This document shows, one piece after another, positions 26,084 through 34,829 of a stretch of 64,000 bases of DNA; the first letter of the stretch is position 1, and each line of letters starts with the position of its first letter. The stretch is from GCA-2688775 sp035288865 (lineage in GTDB: Archaea; Nanobdellota; Nanobdellia; Woesearchaeales; GW2011-AR4): assembly GCA_035288865.1 (NCBI GenBank), contig DATDZA010000017.1, positions 1 through 64,000 on the forward strand. Reading direction: 5' to 3'. The notes beneath the pieces are model-generated. The model saw nothing but the letters and a program-made list of their open reading frames with translations. It was not told the DNA's origin and made no database searches. The position numbers and the translations under genes were made by a program.

Positions 26084-26125
26084 ATTTAAAGGTCCACAAA
26101 TAAAGATTTGCGACACCTTTAAATA
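26084..26125 (+). promoter_or_regulatory. tyrS promoter with inverted repeat
   Basis: ATTTAAAGG 26084-26092 is mirrored by CCTTTAAAT 26116-26124, which contains the TATA box (TTTAAATA, 26118-26125). The box centre lies 27 nt before the ATG at 26149. It shares CGACACCTTTAAATA with the promoter at 19714-19728. Confidence 0.55.
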
Positions 26126-26148
26126 TTCATAATTAAAATTACTTGCTT

Positions 26149-27222
26149 ATGGACACTGAAAATAAAATAAGCCTAATTAAGCAAGTTGGCGAGGAAATAA
26201 TCACAGAAGAAGAATTAAGAAATCTTTTGCAGACAAAAGAGCATCCAATCGCTTATGACGGCTTCGAGCCAAGTGGCCAAGATGTTCACATTGCACAAGG
26301 AATTCTGAGGTCCATTAACATTAACAAGATGACCAAAGCCGGCGTCAAGTTCAAGATGCTTGTCGCTGACTGGCATGCGTGGGCAAATAACAAAATGTCC
26401 GGCGATTTAGGAAGAATACAGACTGTAGGGAATTATTTGATTGAAGTATGGAAGCATTGCGGAATGGATTTAAAGAATGTTGAATTTATTTGGGCAAATG
26501 ATTTTGTTAAAGACACAGATTACTGGAAAAAAGTAATGCAGGTTTCAAGGAATTCAACCGTCAACAGAATAATAAGGACTGGCCAGATAATGGGCAGAAA
26601 GGAAGCAGATGTGCAGCAGGCTTCTCAAATTTTGTATCCCTGCATGCAGTGCGCTGATATTTTCCAGCTAAAAGCAGATATTACTCAGCTTGGGATGGAT
26701 CAAAGGAAAGTTAATGTTTTGGCAAGGGAGCTTGGCCCTTCTTTGGGATTCTGGAAGCCGGTTGTTGTTTCACATCATATGCTGATGGGGTTAGGGGAGC
26801 CGCCGAAATCAAAAGACATTGACAGAGTAATTGATTTGAAAATGTCTAAGTCGAAGCCGGACACTGCAATTTTTATGAATGATTCCGAAGAAGATATCAA
26901 GAGAAAAATTGGAAAAGCATATTGCCCTGCAAAAGTCACTGAAGAAAATCCGATGCTTGAATATTCAAAATATTTAATTTTTGAAAAATTCAATGTGATG
27001 GAATTCAAAAGGCCGGAAAAATTCGGCGGAGATTTAATCGTTGAAAATTATAAAGAATTAGAAAGATTATACGCTGAAGGAAAACTTCATCCAATGGATT
27101 TAAAGAATGCAGTTTCTCATTATATCAATGAAATGGTAACTCCCGTCAGGGAAGCTTTCCATAAAGATGCTAAATTAAAGCATCTTCTTGAGACGATTAG
27201 GAAGTTTGAAGTGACGAGATAA
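26149..27222 (+). CDS. tyrS: Tyrosyl-tRNA synthetase
   Basis: A 357-residue class I synthetase of the archaeal/eukaryotic type. HIGH-like motif HIAQG, substrate region YPCMQCADIFQLKADITQLGMDQRK and the KMSKS-like LKMSKSKPD are present. Start placed at the ATG (MDTENKISL), 27 nt after the TATA box centre; an in-frame TTG two codons upstream is less likely. No C-terminal anticodon extension beyond the normal compact archaeal size. Charges tRNA-Tyr. Confidence 0.96.
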   Translation: MDTENKISLIKQVGEEIITEEELRNLLQTKEHPIAYDGFEPSGQDVHIAQGILRSININKMTKAGVKFKMLVADWHAWANNKMSGDLGRIQTVGNYLIEVWKHCGMDLKNVEFIWANDFVKDTDYWKKVMQVSRNSTVNRIIRTGQIMGRKEADVQQASQILYPCMQCADIFQLKADITQLGMDQRKVNVLARELGPSLGFWKPVVVSHHMLMGLGEPPKSKDIDRVIDLKMSKSKPDTAIFMNDSEEDIKRKIGKAYCPAKVTEENPMLEYSKYLIFEKFNVMEFKRPEKFGGDLIVENYKELERLYAEGKLHPMDLKNAVSHYINEMVTPVREAFHKDAKLKHLLETIRKFEVTR

Positions 27223-27249
27223 ACATATGTACAGATTGGCTGATATTAT

Positions 27250-27807
27250 TCATGAAAACTCTTTAATCATAAATTCAAATACTTCTCTTGAATTTTTATC
27301 AATATCCTTGTCTTTGCAATGATCATAAATTTTCACTATCCTTCGTCCAATTATTTTAGCGCTTTCTTCATTAATTCGATTTAATTTAAAAGCAATATCT
27401 GAAATGCATCTGAAAATAGCACTAGTCCAGCGCCCTAATACCAATAAGTTAGACGTTAATCCATATTCAACAGTTGCAAAGAATATGCCAAATCCCTCTC
27501 CGAGCAATTTAGCCATATACTCATCATTTATTTTTTCATTCAATGCGCGCTCAAGGGTTTTCCTATCTAATAATACTTGGTGAAGTACGGTATGGAGTGA
27601 GTAAATACCCCCATGCACCTCATCAGCTAACACAGATGCACCTTTTATATAATAAACCCCTAAACTTGCTTTCTTTAATTCATACTGCTTGTTAAATTCC
27701 ACGTCAAAAATTTTTTCAAGCCGTTCTTTCTCGTGCGGTTCAAAATTCCCTATTACTTTTAGAAATGCCCTCAATGCAGCTACTTCATCATTTTGCCATT
27801 CAAACAT
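27250..27807 (-). CDS. Conserved-looking protein of unknown function
   Basis: A 185-residue soluble, mostly helical protein, MFEWQNDEVAALRAFLKVIG, with a central VYYIKGASVLADEVHGGIYSLH containing histidines (HGG, LHTVLHQ) and a cysteine pair (FRCISD, DHCKD). Codon use is normal. A TATA-like AAATATATTAATAAG lies upstream. I recognise no family. The spacing of H and E residues does not match a known metalloprotease. Confidence 0.6.
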   Translation of the reverse strand: MFEWQNDEVAALRAFLKVIGNFEPHEKERLEKIFDVEFNKQYELKKASLGVYYIKGASVLADEVHGGIYSLHTVLHQVLLDRKTLERALNEKINDEYMAKLLGEGFGIFFATVEYGLTSNLLVLGRWTSAIFRCISDIAFKLNRINEESAKIIGRRIVKIYDHCKDKDIDKNSREVFEFMIKEFS

Positions 27808-27862
27808 AATTTGTATTCTATAGAACTTATTAATATATTTATCTTTCTTAATATAAAAAAAT

Positions 27863-29071
27863 TTATTCCTGCTCTATAACAACCAAAGTGTATTTGTCAG
27901 TAAAATACTTTGCCGAAATTCTTTTAACGTCTCCAGCAGTTATTTTTTTTATATTATTTATGTAAGAATCTGCAAGCTTTGCGTCTTTGATTGTATCCCA
28001 GAACGAAAAATTATCAGTGCAATGAAAATTGTCTTCCATCTGCAATGTGTGGTTCCCTTCAATAAATGTTTTTGCCTCATCAATGTCAAGTTTTGTAACT
28101 TTCATTAATTTATGGAACTGTTGCATGATAATTTCTTTTGCCTTGCCAATATTTTTTTTGTCAAGATTTGTATATACCGCAAACATTCCGTAATCTATCT
28201 CGCTTTCATTGTTGATTCCAACCTGATAAGCTAAGCCGCGCTTGTTTCTTATCTCGTCAAACATCCATCCGGACTGGCCTCGGCCGAGAATTGCAGTTAT
28301 GACATCAAAAACATAGCTGTCTTTGTGCATTCGCGGCACTGCCTTGTAGCCTAAAACCGTGTATGAGTTCAGAGTTTTTTTCTTTCTAACGACTTTTTTC
28401 ATTCTATTCTGTGCAGGCTCGTTAACTTTTGCCCTTGTGATAATTTTTTTTGGCTTTAGCTCATGAAAATACCTCTCTATTTTTTTCCTGACATTGTTAA
28501 CATTTCCCGCCACCGAAATAATCATGTTATTTGGTATATAATGTGTCGCATAATAATCAACAAGCTGATTTCGCGTGATTGCTTTTACTGTCTCAGCAGT
28601 TCCGTATGTTGGATTACCGGCAGGATGCTTTTCAAACAATGCATGCTGGAACAATATCCATTGGAACAGTCGAGGATCATCATTGACCATGTTTATTTCT
28701 TTTAAAATAACCTGCTTTTCTTTTTGCATGATTTTTTCCCCGAATACCGGATTCTTCACCATGTCAGAAAGAATATCAAGTGCAACGTCAAATTTTTTGT
28801 TTATAATCTTGATAAAGAAGGCCGTCCTGTCTCCTGTCGTGTAGGCATTAAAATCGCCGCCGTATTTTTCAATTTCATTTGCGATTTCTCTGCTTGTTTT
28901 TCTTTTCTTTGTGCCCTCAAAAAGCATGTGCTCAAGAAAATGAGAAATTCCTGCAACTTTCAGATTTTCGTAATTTGAGCCGATTTTAAACATAATTTCG
29001 ACAGCAACAGACTTTGAAGAAGTCTTCTCGAAAATTAGCGTTATTCCGTTTTTCAGTATGTGTTTTTGCAT
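27863..29071 (-). CDS. M16 family zinc peptidase (pitrilysin-like)
   Basis: A 402-residue processing-peptidase-like protein. The inverted zinc motif HFLEH is at residues 44-48, and the second-domain RNKRGLAYQVG signature follows about 210 residues later. It has two M16 domains, the size of the bacterial-type single-chain half that works as a dimer. It would degrade peptides or process exported proteins. It faces the M24 peptidase gene across a 47-bp shared promoter. Confidence 0.93.
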   Translation of the reverse strand: MQKHILKNGITLIFEKTSSKSVAVEIMFKIGSNYENLKVAGISHFLEHMLFEGTKKRKTSREIANEIEKYGGDFNAYTTGDRTAFFIKIINKKFDVALDILSDMVKNPVFGEKIMQKEKQVILKEINMVNDDPRLFQWILFQHALFEKHPAGNPTYGTAETVKAITRNQLVDYYATHYIPNNMIISVAGNVNNVRKKIERYFHELKPKKIITRAKVNEPAQNRMKKVVRKKKTLNSYTVLGYKAVPRMHKDSYVFDVITAILGRGQSGWMFDEIRNKRGLAYQVGINNESEIDYGMFAVYTNLDKKNIGKAKEIIMQQFHKLMKVTKLDIDEAKTFIEGNHTLQMEDNFHCTDNFSFWDTIKDAKLADSYINNIKKITAGDVKRISAKYFTDKYTLVVIEQE

Positions 29072-29087
29072 GTTCTTAAAAGAAAAG

Positions 29088-29095
29088 ATTTAAAT
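29088..29095. promoter_or_regulatory. Palindromic TATA box between M16 and M24 peptidase genes
   Basis: ATTTAAAT in a 47-bp divergent gap. Its centre is 27 nt from the M24 ATG and 20 nt from the M16 ATG. A second candidate, GGTTTATAAG, points toward the M24 gene but would be too close to its start codon. Confidence 0.45.
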
Positions 29096-29118
29096 GGTTT
29101 ATAAGACTTATTGTTTTC

Positions 29119-30189
29119 ATGAAAATAAAAGAATTCCAGGATATGCTTGAAAAAAAGAATCTGGATGCGGCAGTCTTCTATAATTCTGAATTTCCCAGAA
29201 TAAACCCGAATATGGTTTATTTCTCTGGCTATACTGGTTTGGGAGTTCTCGTGGTTCCTCGGAGAAAAGAGCCATTTTTGATAGCCCCTGAAATGGAATT
29301 CCAGAAAGCCAAGAAATCAATGATAAGAAAAGTATTTTCAATGCAGAAAAAAAGATTTTTTGAATCCGTGTCTGATATAATAAAAATAAACGGCATAAAA
29401 ACAAAAAATATTGCAATTGACCGGAATAATTTTACTTTAAACTCTTTCAAATATTTTAGAAAGTCATTTAGGAAATCCAAATTTAAGGATGTTGCAATGA
29501 ACTGCATTAAATTAAGGGAAATAAAAAGCAATAAAGAAATTGAATATCTGAAAAAATCATGCGGTTACGCCGATAAAATAATCCAGAAAACAATAAACAA
29601 TTTTAAGGGCTTCAAAACAGAATCAGAAGCTGCGGCATTTCTGGAATATGAAACCAAAAAACTAGGCTTGGAATTATCATTTAACCCGATTGTTGCCTCA
29701 GGAAGCAACGGCAGCATGCCGCATCACGAGCCTAAAAATAAGAGGATGAAAAAAGGGCTGTGCGTCATAGATTTTGGTGTAAGGTATAAGGGATATTGCT
29801 CGGACATAACCAGAACTATTTGCGTTGGAAAGCCAAAAAAAGAGGAAATTGAAATGTATACTCTATTATTAAAAATACAAAATGGCGCTATAAATAAAGT
29901 TAAAGAAAATAAAAAATGCTCTGAACTTTATGATTTTGTGAATAAAAATCTCGGAAAATACAAAAAGTATTTTACTCACGGGCTCGGGCATGGAGTTGGA
30001 ATTGAAATCCATGAAATGCCAAATCTAAGCCTGAATTCAAAGGATAGAATACAAAACAACATGGTTTTTACTATAGAGCCTGGAGTTTATTTTCCAAATA
30101 AATTTGGGATAAGAATTGAGGATACCGTTTTATTTAAAAATAAGCCAATAGTCTTGACAAAAACATCAAAAGATTTATTAACAATTTAG
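29119..30189 (+). CDS. pepQ: Xaa-Pro aminopeptidase/dipeptidase (M24)
   Basis: A 356-residue pita-bread-fold metallopeptidase. An N-terminal creatinase-like domain precedes the catalytic domain. Metal ligands: D218 (VIDFG), D229 (CSDITRT), H292 (HGLGHG), E321 (TIEPG) and E335 (RIED). It releases residues next to proline. It is followed after 14 bp by an M29 aminopeptidase and then a related protein, so the run is a peptide-breakdown operon. Confidence 0.95.
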   Translation: MKIKEFQDMLEKKNLDAAVFYNSEFPRINPNMVYFSGYTGLGVLVVPRRKEPFLIAPEMEFQKAKKSMIRKVFSMQKKRFFESVSDIIKINGIKTKNIAIDRNNFTLNSFKYFRKSFRKSKFKDVAMNCIKLREIKSNKEIEYLKKSCGYADKIIQKTINNFKGFKTESEAAAFLEYETKKLGLELSFNPIVASGSNGSMPHHEPKNKRMKKGLCVIDFGVRYKGYCSDITRTICVGKPKKEEIEMYTLLLKIQNGAINKVKENKKCSELYDFVNKNLGKYKKYFTHGLGHGVGIEIHEMPNLSLNSKDRIQNNMVFTIEPGVYFPNKFGIRIEDTVLFKNKPIVLTKTSKDLLTI

Positions 30190-30203
30190 TCTTTCTGAAT
30201 AAA

Positions 30204-31976
30204 ATGAAATACAGTGAAAAAGCATTTAATTCTGCTGTTGAGGATTATAAAAAACACTTTAAAAATGCAAAAGGCAAAGATTTCTTTATAAAATTTGACT
30301 TGGGCAATAAAAATGCATTCTATTCACTTGCTCCATTGTCAAGGGCACTGCACGATTTGGGTGGAGATGTAAGCTGCATTGGAATAAGCAAAACATCAGA
30401 AAGCTTGGAAGCGGTAAAAGAAGTTTGGAATATTTTTGAAGATTTGGAAAAAGGATTAAAAAGCGAAAAAACAAATGCTCTGAAAGAATTTATTGAGGAA
30501 GTTGAGAAAAAAGCAAAAGGCGAGTTCAGAAAATTATTCAAAAAGCCGGATGTATTTATTGAAGCCGGAGAAAATAAATTTATCGGTAATTTGGAATTGC
30601 CGTTTCATGCAGAATGGTTTAAGGACTACAGGATGGAAGAATTGATGCAGACTTCAGAAATACTCTGGAGAGAAGTTTATGATCTCAAAGAAGGTGAAAG
30701 AGTGGGCATTGGATTTTCACTTATACCCAAAGAATCCTTGATTGGACATCCTTTGGAAGATTATCTTGATTCTTACTCGATAATCTGGGCAATGACGCAG
30801 GCTGCTGCAAAAATTGCTGAACCAACCATGAACAGCTCCACATTCAGGGGTTCGATGCTTGAAAAAAGCGAGAGAGTTTCTGAATTAAGGGCAACTTTAT
30901 TAGGATGCGAGCTGGAAAAAGAAATTGACGAAGAGCCGTTCATCAAATACAAAAAATTATCCGGCTTATCAAGATTAAACAGAATTAAGCCAATTGATTT
31001 GTCTTTTTCAATCAGCGCAAAAGGGTACCCAGGAAAACATCTTTTCGGAGAATTGATTGGCTACCCGTCTGCAAACAAAAAAACGAGATGGCAATCTCCG
31101 GGTCAAATGGTTTACAAGCTTGACTTCTATCCGCAGACAAAAGAGGAATCAAGGGACCCGCTTGCAAGAGTCGCTTTCACCGAAACAATCCCGATTGATA
31201 TTTTTATAGAGACAAATTTGGTTGACTGGGCTGATATAAGGTCAAGAAACCAAAAATTGAAAGACAAAATGGACAAATGTGATGTAATTTATGTTGAAGG
31301 CAAATTAAAAGAAAAATATGTTACAAAACTTGAAGTTGGATTAGTAAAGCCGGACGGCACAAGAAGGTGGGTAAGGCGCTCGGATACCGATGTTCGGGAA
31401 AAAATAAACAAGGATTACCTGAGAATGACTGGAATCCGGGCGGGCAATATGGGAAACATACCTGGAGGTGAAGCTTTCGTAACGCCGGAATACATAAAAG
31501 GAATTTTTGTCGGAGATGTAGTTATTCACGTTGACCAAAGCTACCAATTAAATGAAAAAAATCCATTGATTGTTGAATGTTATGGCGATAATTACAAAAT
31601 AATCGGGGGCCCCAAAGATATAATTGAAAAGCTCAACAAAAGAAAAGACGAATCCATGCAGATGCTTCTGGAAGCGGAGAAAAACAAAAGCCTGCCGAAA
31701 GAAATAATTGAAATGAAAAAGAAAAATTTTGAAAGGGTCGGTGAGTTTGCAATCAACACCAATCCAAAAGCCAGATTATGCGATTACCTTATCGTTAACG
31801 AGAAAATTGCAAAGATGATGCACATTGCTCTTGGCTCAGGCTTTGAGCCGGACAGAAGCACAGAATACCACATGGATATTGTGTTCAACGCGCCCCGGCA
31901 AAAGCTTGATGTTTACGGCATTGACAAAAAAGGCAATAAATGCTGGATTTTGAAAGACGGGGAGTTTGCGGCATAA
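30204..31976 (+). CDS. M29 family aminopeptidase, long form
   Basis: A 590-residue protein. The C-terminal half has M29 hallmarks: GNIPGGEAFVTPE (glutamate ligand), GEFAINTNPKARLCDYL, KMMHIALGSGFEP and YHMDIVFN near the end. These supply the Glu, His, Tyr and Asp ligands of the two-metal site. It is longer than classical ~410-residue M29 enzymes because of the N-terminal ~200 residues. It removes N-terminal residues from peptides. Co-directional with pepQ (14-bp gap). Confidence 0.88.
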   Translation: MKYSEKAFNSAVEDYKKHFKNAKGKDFFIKFDLGNKNAFYSLAPLSRALHDLGGDVSCIGISKTSESLEAVKEVWNIFEDLEKGLKSEKTNALKEFIEEVEKKAKGEFRKLFKKPDVFIEAGENKFIGNLELPFHAEWFKDYRMEELMQTSEILWREVYDLKEGERVGIGFSLIPKESLIGHPLEDYLDSYSIIWAMTQAAAKIAEPTMNSSTFRGSMLEKSERVSELRATLLGCELEKEIDEEPFIKYKKLSGLSRLNRIKPIDLSFSISAKGYPGKHLFGELIGYPSANKKTRWQSPGQMVYKLDFYPQTKEESRDPLARVAFTETIPIDIFIETNLVDWADIRSRNQKLKDKMDKCDVIYVEGKLKEKYVTKLEVGLVKPDGTRRWVRRSDTDVREKINKDYLRMTGIRAGNMGNIPGGEAFVTPEYIKGIFVGDVVIHVDQSYQLNEKNPLIVECYGDNYKIIGGPKDIIEKLNKRKDESMQMLLEAEKNKSLPKEIIEMKKKNFERVGEFAINTNPKARLCDYLIVNEKIAKMMHIALGSGFEPDRSTEYHMDIVFNAPRQKLDVYGIDKKGNKCWILKDGEFAA

Positions 31977-32025
31977 GAATTTTGTTCAATTCATTTGTAT
32001 CTAAAAATTTCATAATAGGTAGAAA

Positions 32026-32970
32026 ATGACTTTAAATAAATCATCTCAAATAATTCTCAGAGATTGCATGGCTTTGAAGAAAAAAGAATCTTGCCTGATT
32101 GTTACAGACAACAAATTAAAATTGATTGGTGAAATTCTGTTCAAAAACTCTTTGAAAATATGTAAAAAATCAAAACTGATTTTTACAGAAATTCCAAAAT
32201 CCCACGGCTCTGAGCCTCCTGAATATGTTGCTGAAGAAATGCTTAATTACGACGTCATCCTGCTGCCTACAACAAAATCTTTGAGCCACACAATGGCACG
32301 AGAAAATGCCAGCAAAACCGGAGCAAGAATTGCGAGCATGCCTGGAATAACTGAGGATATGATGGAGCACACTTTGAATGTCGATTTTTATGAAATTAGG
32401 AATTTAAATAACAAATTAATATCAAAATTAAAAAATAAAATAAAAATAAAAATTGCAACAAAGAAAGGAACAAACATTGAATTTAACCTCAAAGGAAGAA
32501 AATGGAAGCCGGATGACGGAATCTACACAAAAAAATCAGCTTTTGGAAATCTGCCGGCCGGAGAAATTTTTATCGCTCCGATTGAAGGCAAAACAAACGG
32601 AAAAATTGTTTGTGATGCAAGCGTTGGCGGATTGGGTAAAGTCGATAAAAATATTGAAATTATTGTTAAAAATGGATTTATTGAAAATATTAAAGGTGGA
32701 AAAATTGCAAGCCAATTCAATGAATTGTTAAAAACCAAATTATACAAAAGCGTTGCAGAATTAGGAATTGGAACAAACCCAAAGGCAAAAATAACTGGGG
32801 AAGTTCTTGAGGATGAGAAAGTAATGGGAACGTGCCACATTGCCTTTGGCAACAACAAGCATTTTGGCGGAAAAATTGATGTTCCGTTTCACGTTGATTT
32901 TGTCATTAGAAATCCGACAATTTATGCTGATAACCTCTTAATAATAAATAACGGTAAATTTAAACTATAA
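32026..32970 (+). CDS. M29-related aminopeptidase, short form
   Basis: A 314-residue protein of the leucyl aminopeptidase family. FGNLPAGEIFIAPIEG supplies the glutamate, SVAELGIGTNPKAKITGE and GTCHIAFGNNKHFGG follow, and VPFHVDFVIRNPTIY gives the late His-x-Asp. The N-terminal domain (MTLNKSSQIILRDCMALK) differs from the long form upstream, so it is not a simple duplicate. Third gene of the peptidase run; probably cytoplasmic. Confidence 0.88.
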   Translation: MTLNKSSQIILRDCMALKKKESCLIVTDNKLKLIGEILFKNSLKICKKSKLIFTEIPKSHGSEPPEYVAEEMLNYDVILLPTTKSLSHTMARENASKTGARIASMPGITEDMMEHTLNVDFYEIRNLNNKLISKLKNKIKIKIATKKGTNIEFNLKGRKWKPDDGIYTKKSAFGNLPAGEIFIAPIEGKTNGKIVCDASVGGLGKVDKNIEIIVKNGFIENIKGGKIASQFNELLKTKLYKSVAELGIGTNPKAKITGEVLEDEKVMGTCHIAFGNNKHFGGKIDVPFHVDFVIRNPTIYADNLLIINNGKFKL

Positions 32971-33011
32971 ACCCAAATCTTTTTATATCAATTCCAATAA
33001 CATAAAATAAA

Positions 33012-34166
33012 ATGCCTGCAAAAGAAGCAAAGGACAAAAACATAATTGACAGCATAATGTACCGTTACTCTACTTCTGCGAACCCTTTTGAAGAGGAAAA
33101 CAGGATTCTCAGGGAAACGGTTACACGGCTCAAAGATGAAGTTGAAAGATTTAAATCCGCTCCATTAATGGTCTGCGAAGTGAAAGAATTATTTGGAGAC
33201 ACTGCAATAATAAAAATCCCGAATGGCAACCAATTTCTTGTTAACATAGCGAGCGACTGCGACAAGCTAAAGGCAGGAGACTTGATACTTGTGGAGCAGA
33301 AAAATCTCACAATCATAAGAAAGACGCCTATCACAAAAAGATTTAATATTGAGAAATATGTGATTGTTGAAAAGCCAACTATCTCTTGGAGTGATATTGG
33401 GGGCCTGGAGAAGCAGGCAGAGGAGATAAGGGAAGTTATAGAGCTCCCTCTTAAAAAACCGGAATTATTCAGGAAAGTCGGAATCACTCCGCCAAAAGGA
33501 ATTCTTCTTTACGGCGAGCCCGGAACCGGAAAAACTTTGCTTGCAAAAGCAGTTGCCGCATCAACAAACTCAACTTTTATAGAAGTGGTCGGCTCTGAAT
33601 TAGTTCAGAAATTCATCGGAGAAGGTGCAAAATTAATCAAGGAAATTTTTGAATATGCAAGGAAAAAAGCCCCTGCTGTTGTTTTCATTGATGAGTTGGA
33701 TGCGCTTGCCGCAAAAAGAGTTGAAGTCGGCACTTCCGGCGAGCGAGAGGTCAACAGGACTTTTATGCAGCTTCTTGCCGAATTGGACGGCTTCAAGCCG
33801 CTTGATAATGTCAAGATAATCGGAGCGACAAATAGGAAAGACATACTTGACACTGCAATCATAAGGCCCGGAAGATTGGACAGGTTAATTCACATTCCAA
33901 TTCCGAGCAAAGAATCCAGGGCAGATATTTTTAAAATACATTCAAAGAATATGACATTTGACAAAAATATTGTGCCTGAGGTAATAGTTGAAAGGATGGA
34001 AGGTTTCAGCGGAGCAGAGATAAAAGCCGTATGCACTGAATCAGGCTATTTTGCAATCCGTCAAAATCGTGAATATGTGACGAGAGAAGATTTCCTGAAA
34101 GCAATTGACAAAGTAAAGCTGGACGAAAAAGCAGAGGGCGAAGATTACATGGGCATGTTCGGGTAA
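33012..34166 (+). CDS. pan: Proteasome-activating nucleotidase (PAN)
   Basis: A 384-residue AAA+ unfoldase. An N-terminal coiled coil (~27-48) is followed by an OB domain, Walker A GEPGTGKT (168-175), Walker B VFIDELD (224-230) and the arginine fingers in RPGRLDR. It unfolds substrates for the 20S proteasome. The C-terminus ends GEDYMGMFG, so the HbYX motif (hydrophobic-Tyr-any at the very end) used for docking is absent. The promoter TTTTTATATC lies ~27 nt before the ATG. No proteasome subunit gene is in the window. Confidence 0.92.
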   Translation: MPAKEAKDKNIIDSIMYRYSTSANPFEEENRILRETVTRLKDEVERFKSAPLMVCEVKELFGDTAIIKIPNGNQFLVNIASDCDKLKAGDLILVEQKNLTIIRKTPITKRFNIEKYVIVEKPTISWSDIGGLEKQAEEIREVIELPLKKPELFRKVGITPPKGILLYGEPGTGKTLLAKAVAASTNSTFIEVVGSELVQKFIGEGAKLIKEIFEYARKKAPAVVFIDELDALAAKRVEVGTSGEREVNRTFMQLLAELDGFKPLDNVKIIGATNRKDILDTAIIRPGRLDRLIHIPIPSKESRADIFKIHSKNMTFDKNIVPEVIVERMEGFSGAEIKAVCTESGYFAIRQNREYVTREDFLKAIDKVKLDEKAEGEDYMGMFG

Positions 34167-34167
34167 A

Positions 34168-34623
34168 ATGAAATTTTTGAAAACTTTTATAATTCTTGTT
34201 CATATATTTTTGGGATTAATTATCATTTTTCTTAATGTGAACTATCAAATCCTTACCTATGGCAGGATACATAATACCAGTAAATATTACTCTTCGGAAG
34301 ATTTGAAGAATTCAGGTATTGCAGATTTTATTGAAAATCTAAAGCAATCGGAACCGCGAATTATTGCTGAGGGTATCTTTGGAATTATTCTGGGTTTGTT
34401 CTCAATAATCGGTGCAGTTGCGTTCATAAAAGATAAGCGATGGGCGGCGCCTGCTTTGCCGATAGTAACTTTAATAATACTGATGATTGTTGTGCTTGAC
34501 GCCTTTAGATCTGCCACCGGATTTTTAGTCGGCCCTTATCTGTTGGCTATCTTTCTATTGTTAATAATTTTAGTTTCAGAAATCTTACACATCACGCTCA
34601 GAAAACAGGCATCGCCTAATTAA
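34168..34623 (+). CDS. Four-span membrane protein coupled to pan
   Basis: A 151-residue protein whose ATG follows the pan stop after a single base, which suggests translational coupling. Four hydrophobic spans (about residues 4-26, 66-86, 93-112 and 118-140) flank a 40-residue loop after the first span (RIHNTSKYYSSEDLKN). No family recognised and no catalytic motif seen. A structured RNA lies beyond its stop on the opposite strand. Confidence 0.65.
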   Translation: MKFLKTFIILVHIFLGLIIIFLNVNYQILTYGRIHNTSKYYSSEDLKNSGIADFIENLKQSEPRIIAEGIFGIILGLFSIIGAVAFIKDKRWAAPALPIVTLIILMIVVLDAFRSATGFLVGPYLLAIFLLLIILVSEILHITLRKQASPN

Positions 34624-34717
34624 TTTTTTATTCTCTATTAATTATCATCATTCAAAATTATTTTATCATTAAATATTTTCTTAATGTTAATCCATTTTTT
34701 ACAGAAAGAACTATAAA

Positions 34718-34793
34718 GCACACGCTCAGCAGTTACTATCGCATCTCATCGGCTTTCGCCTAGATGGGTGTTCACTAAAATCATCGCGTGTGC
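34718..34793 (-). ncRNA. 76-nt structured RNA candidate, C/D-box-like
   Basis: Between two convergent genes. On the minus strand GCACACGC (34793-34786) closes perfectly on GCGTGTGC (34725-34718). Inside lie CGATGA directly after the 5' stem, a GGCGAAAGCC hairpin followed by a second CGATGA, and CTGA directly before the 3' stem. The layout and the ~60-nt core recall archaeal C/D guide RNAs with one-base variants of box C (RTGATGA), but the internal D' box is only CTAG. A TATA box sits 25 nt upstream and a T-rich run follows. Strand choice rests on that promoter. It is not a tRNA (no T-arm). Confidence 0.55.
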
Positions 34794-34813
34794 AGATAGA
34801 ATAAGGCATATCG

Positions 34814-34822
34814 ATTTTTAAA
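34814..34822 (-). promoter_or_regulatory. TATA box of the 76-nt RNA
   Basis: Minus-strand TTTAAAAAT, centred 25 nt before the first base of the closed stem at 34793, just beyond the trm5 stop codon. Confidence 0.5.
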
Positions 34823-34829
34823 CCTTGCC

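Noticed and set aside
34718..34793. tRNA or 5S rRNA
   Set aside because: Length is 76 nt and the ends pair, but there is no TTCRA T-loop, no anticodon arm of normal form and no 5S core motifs.
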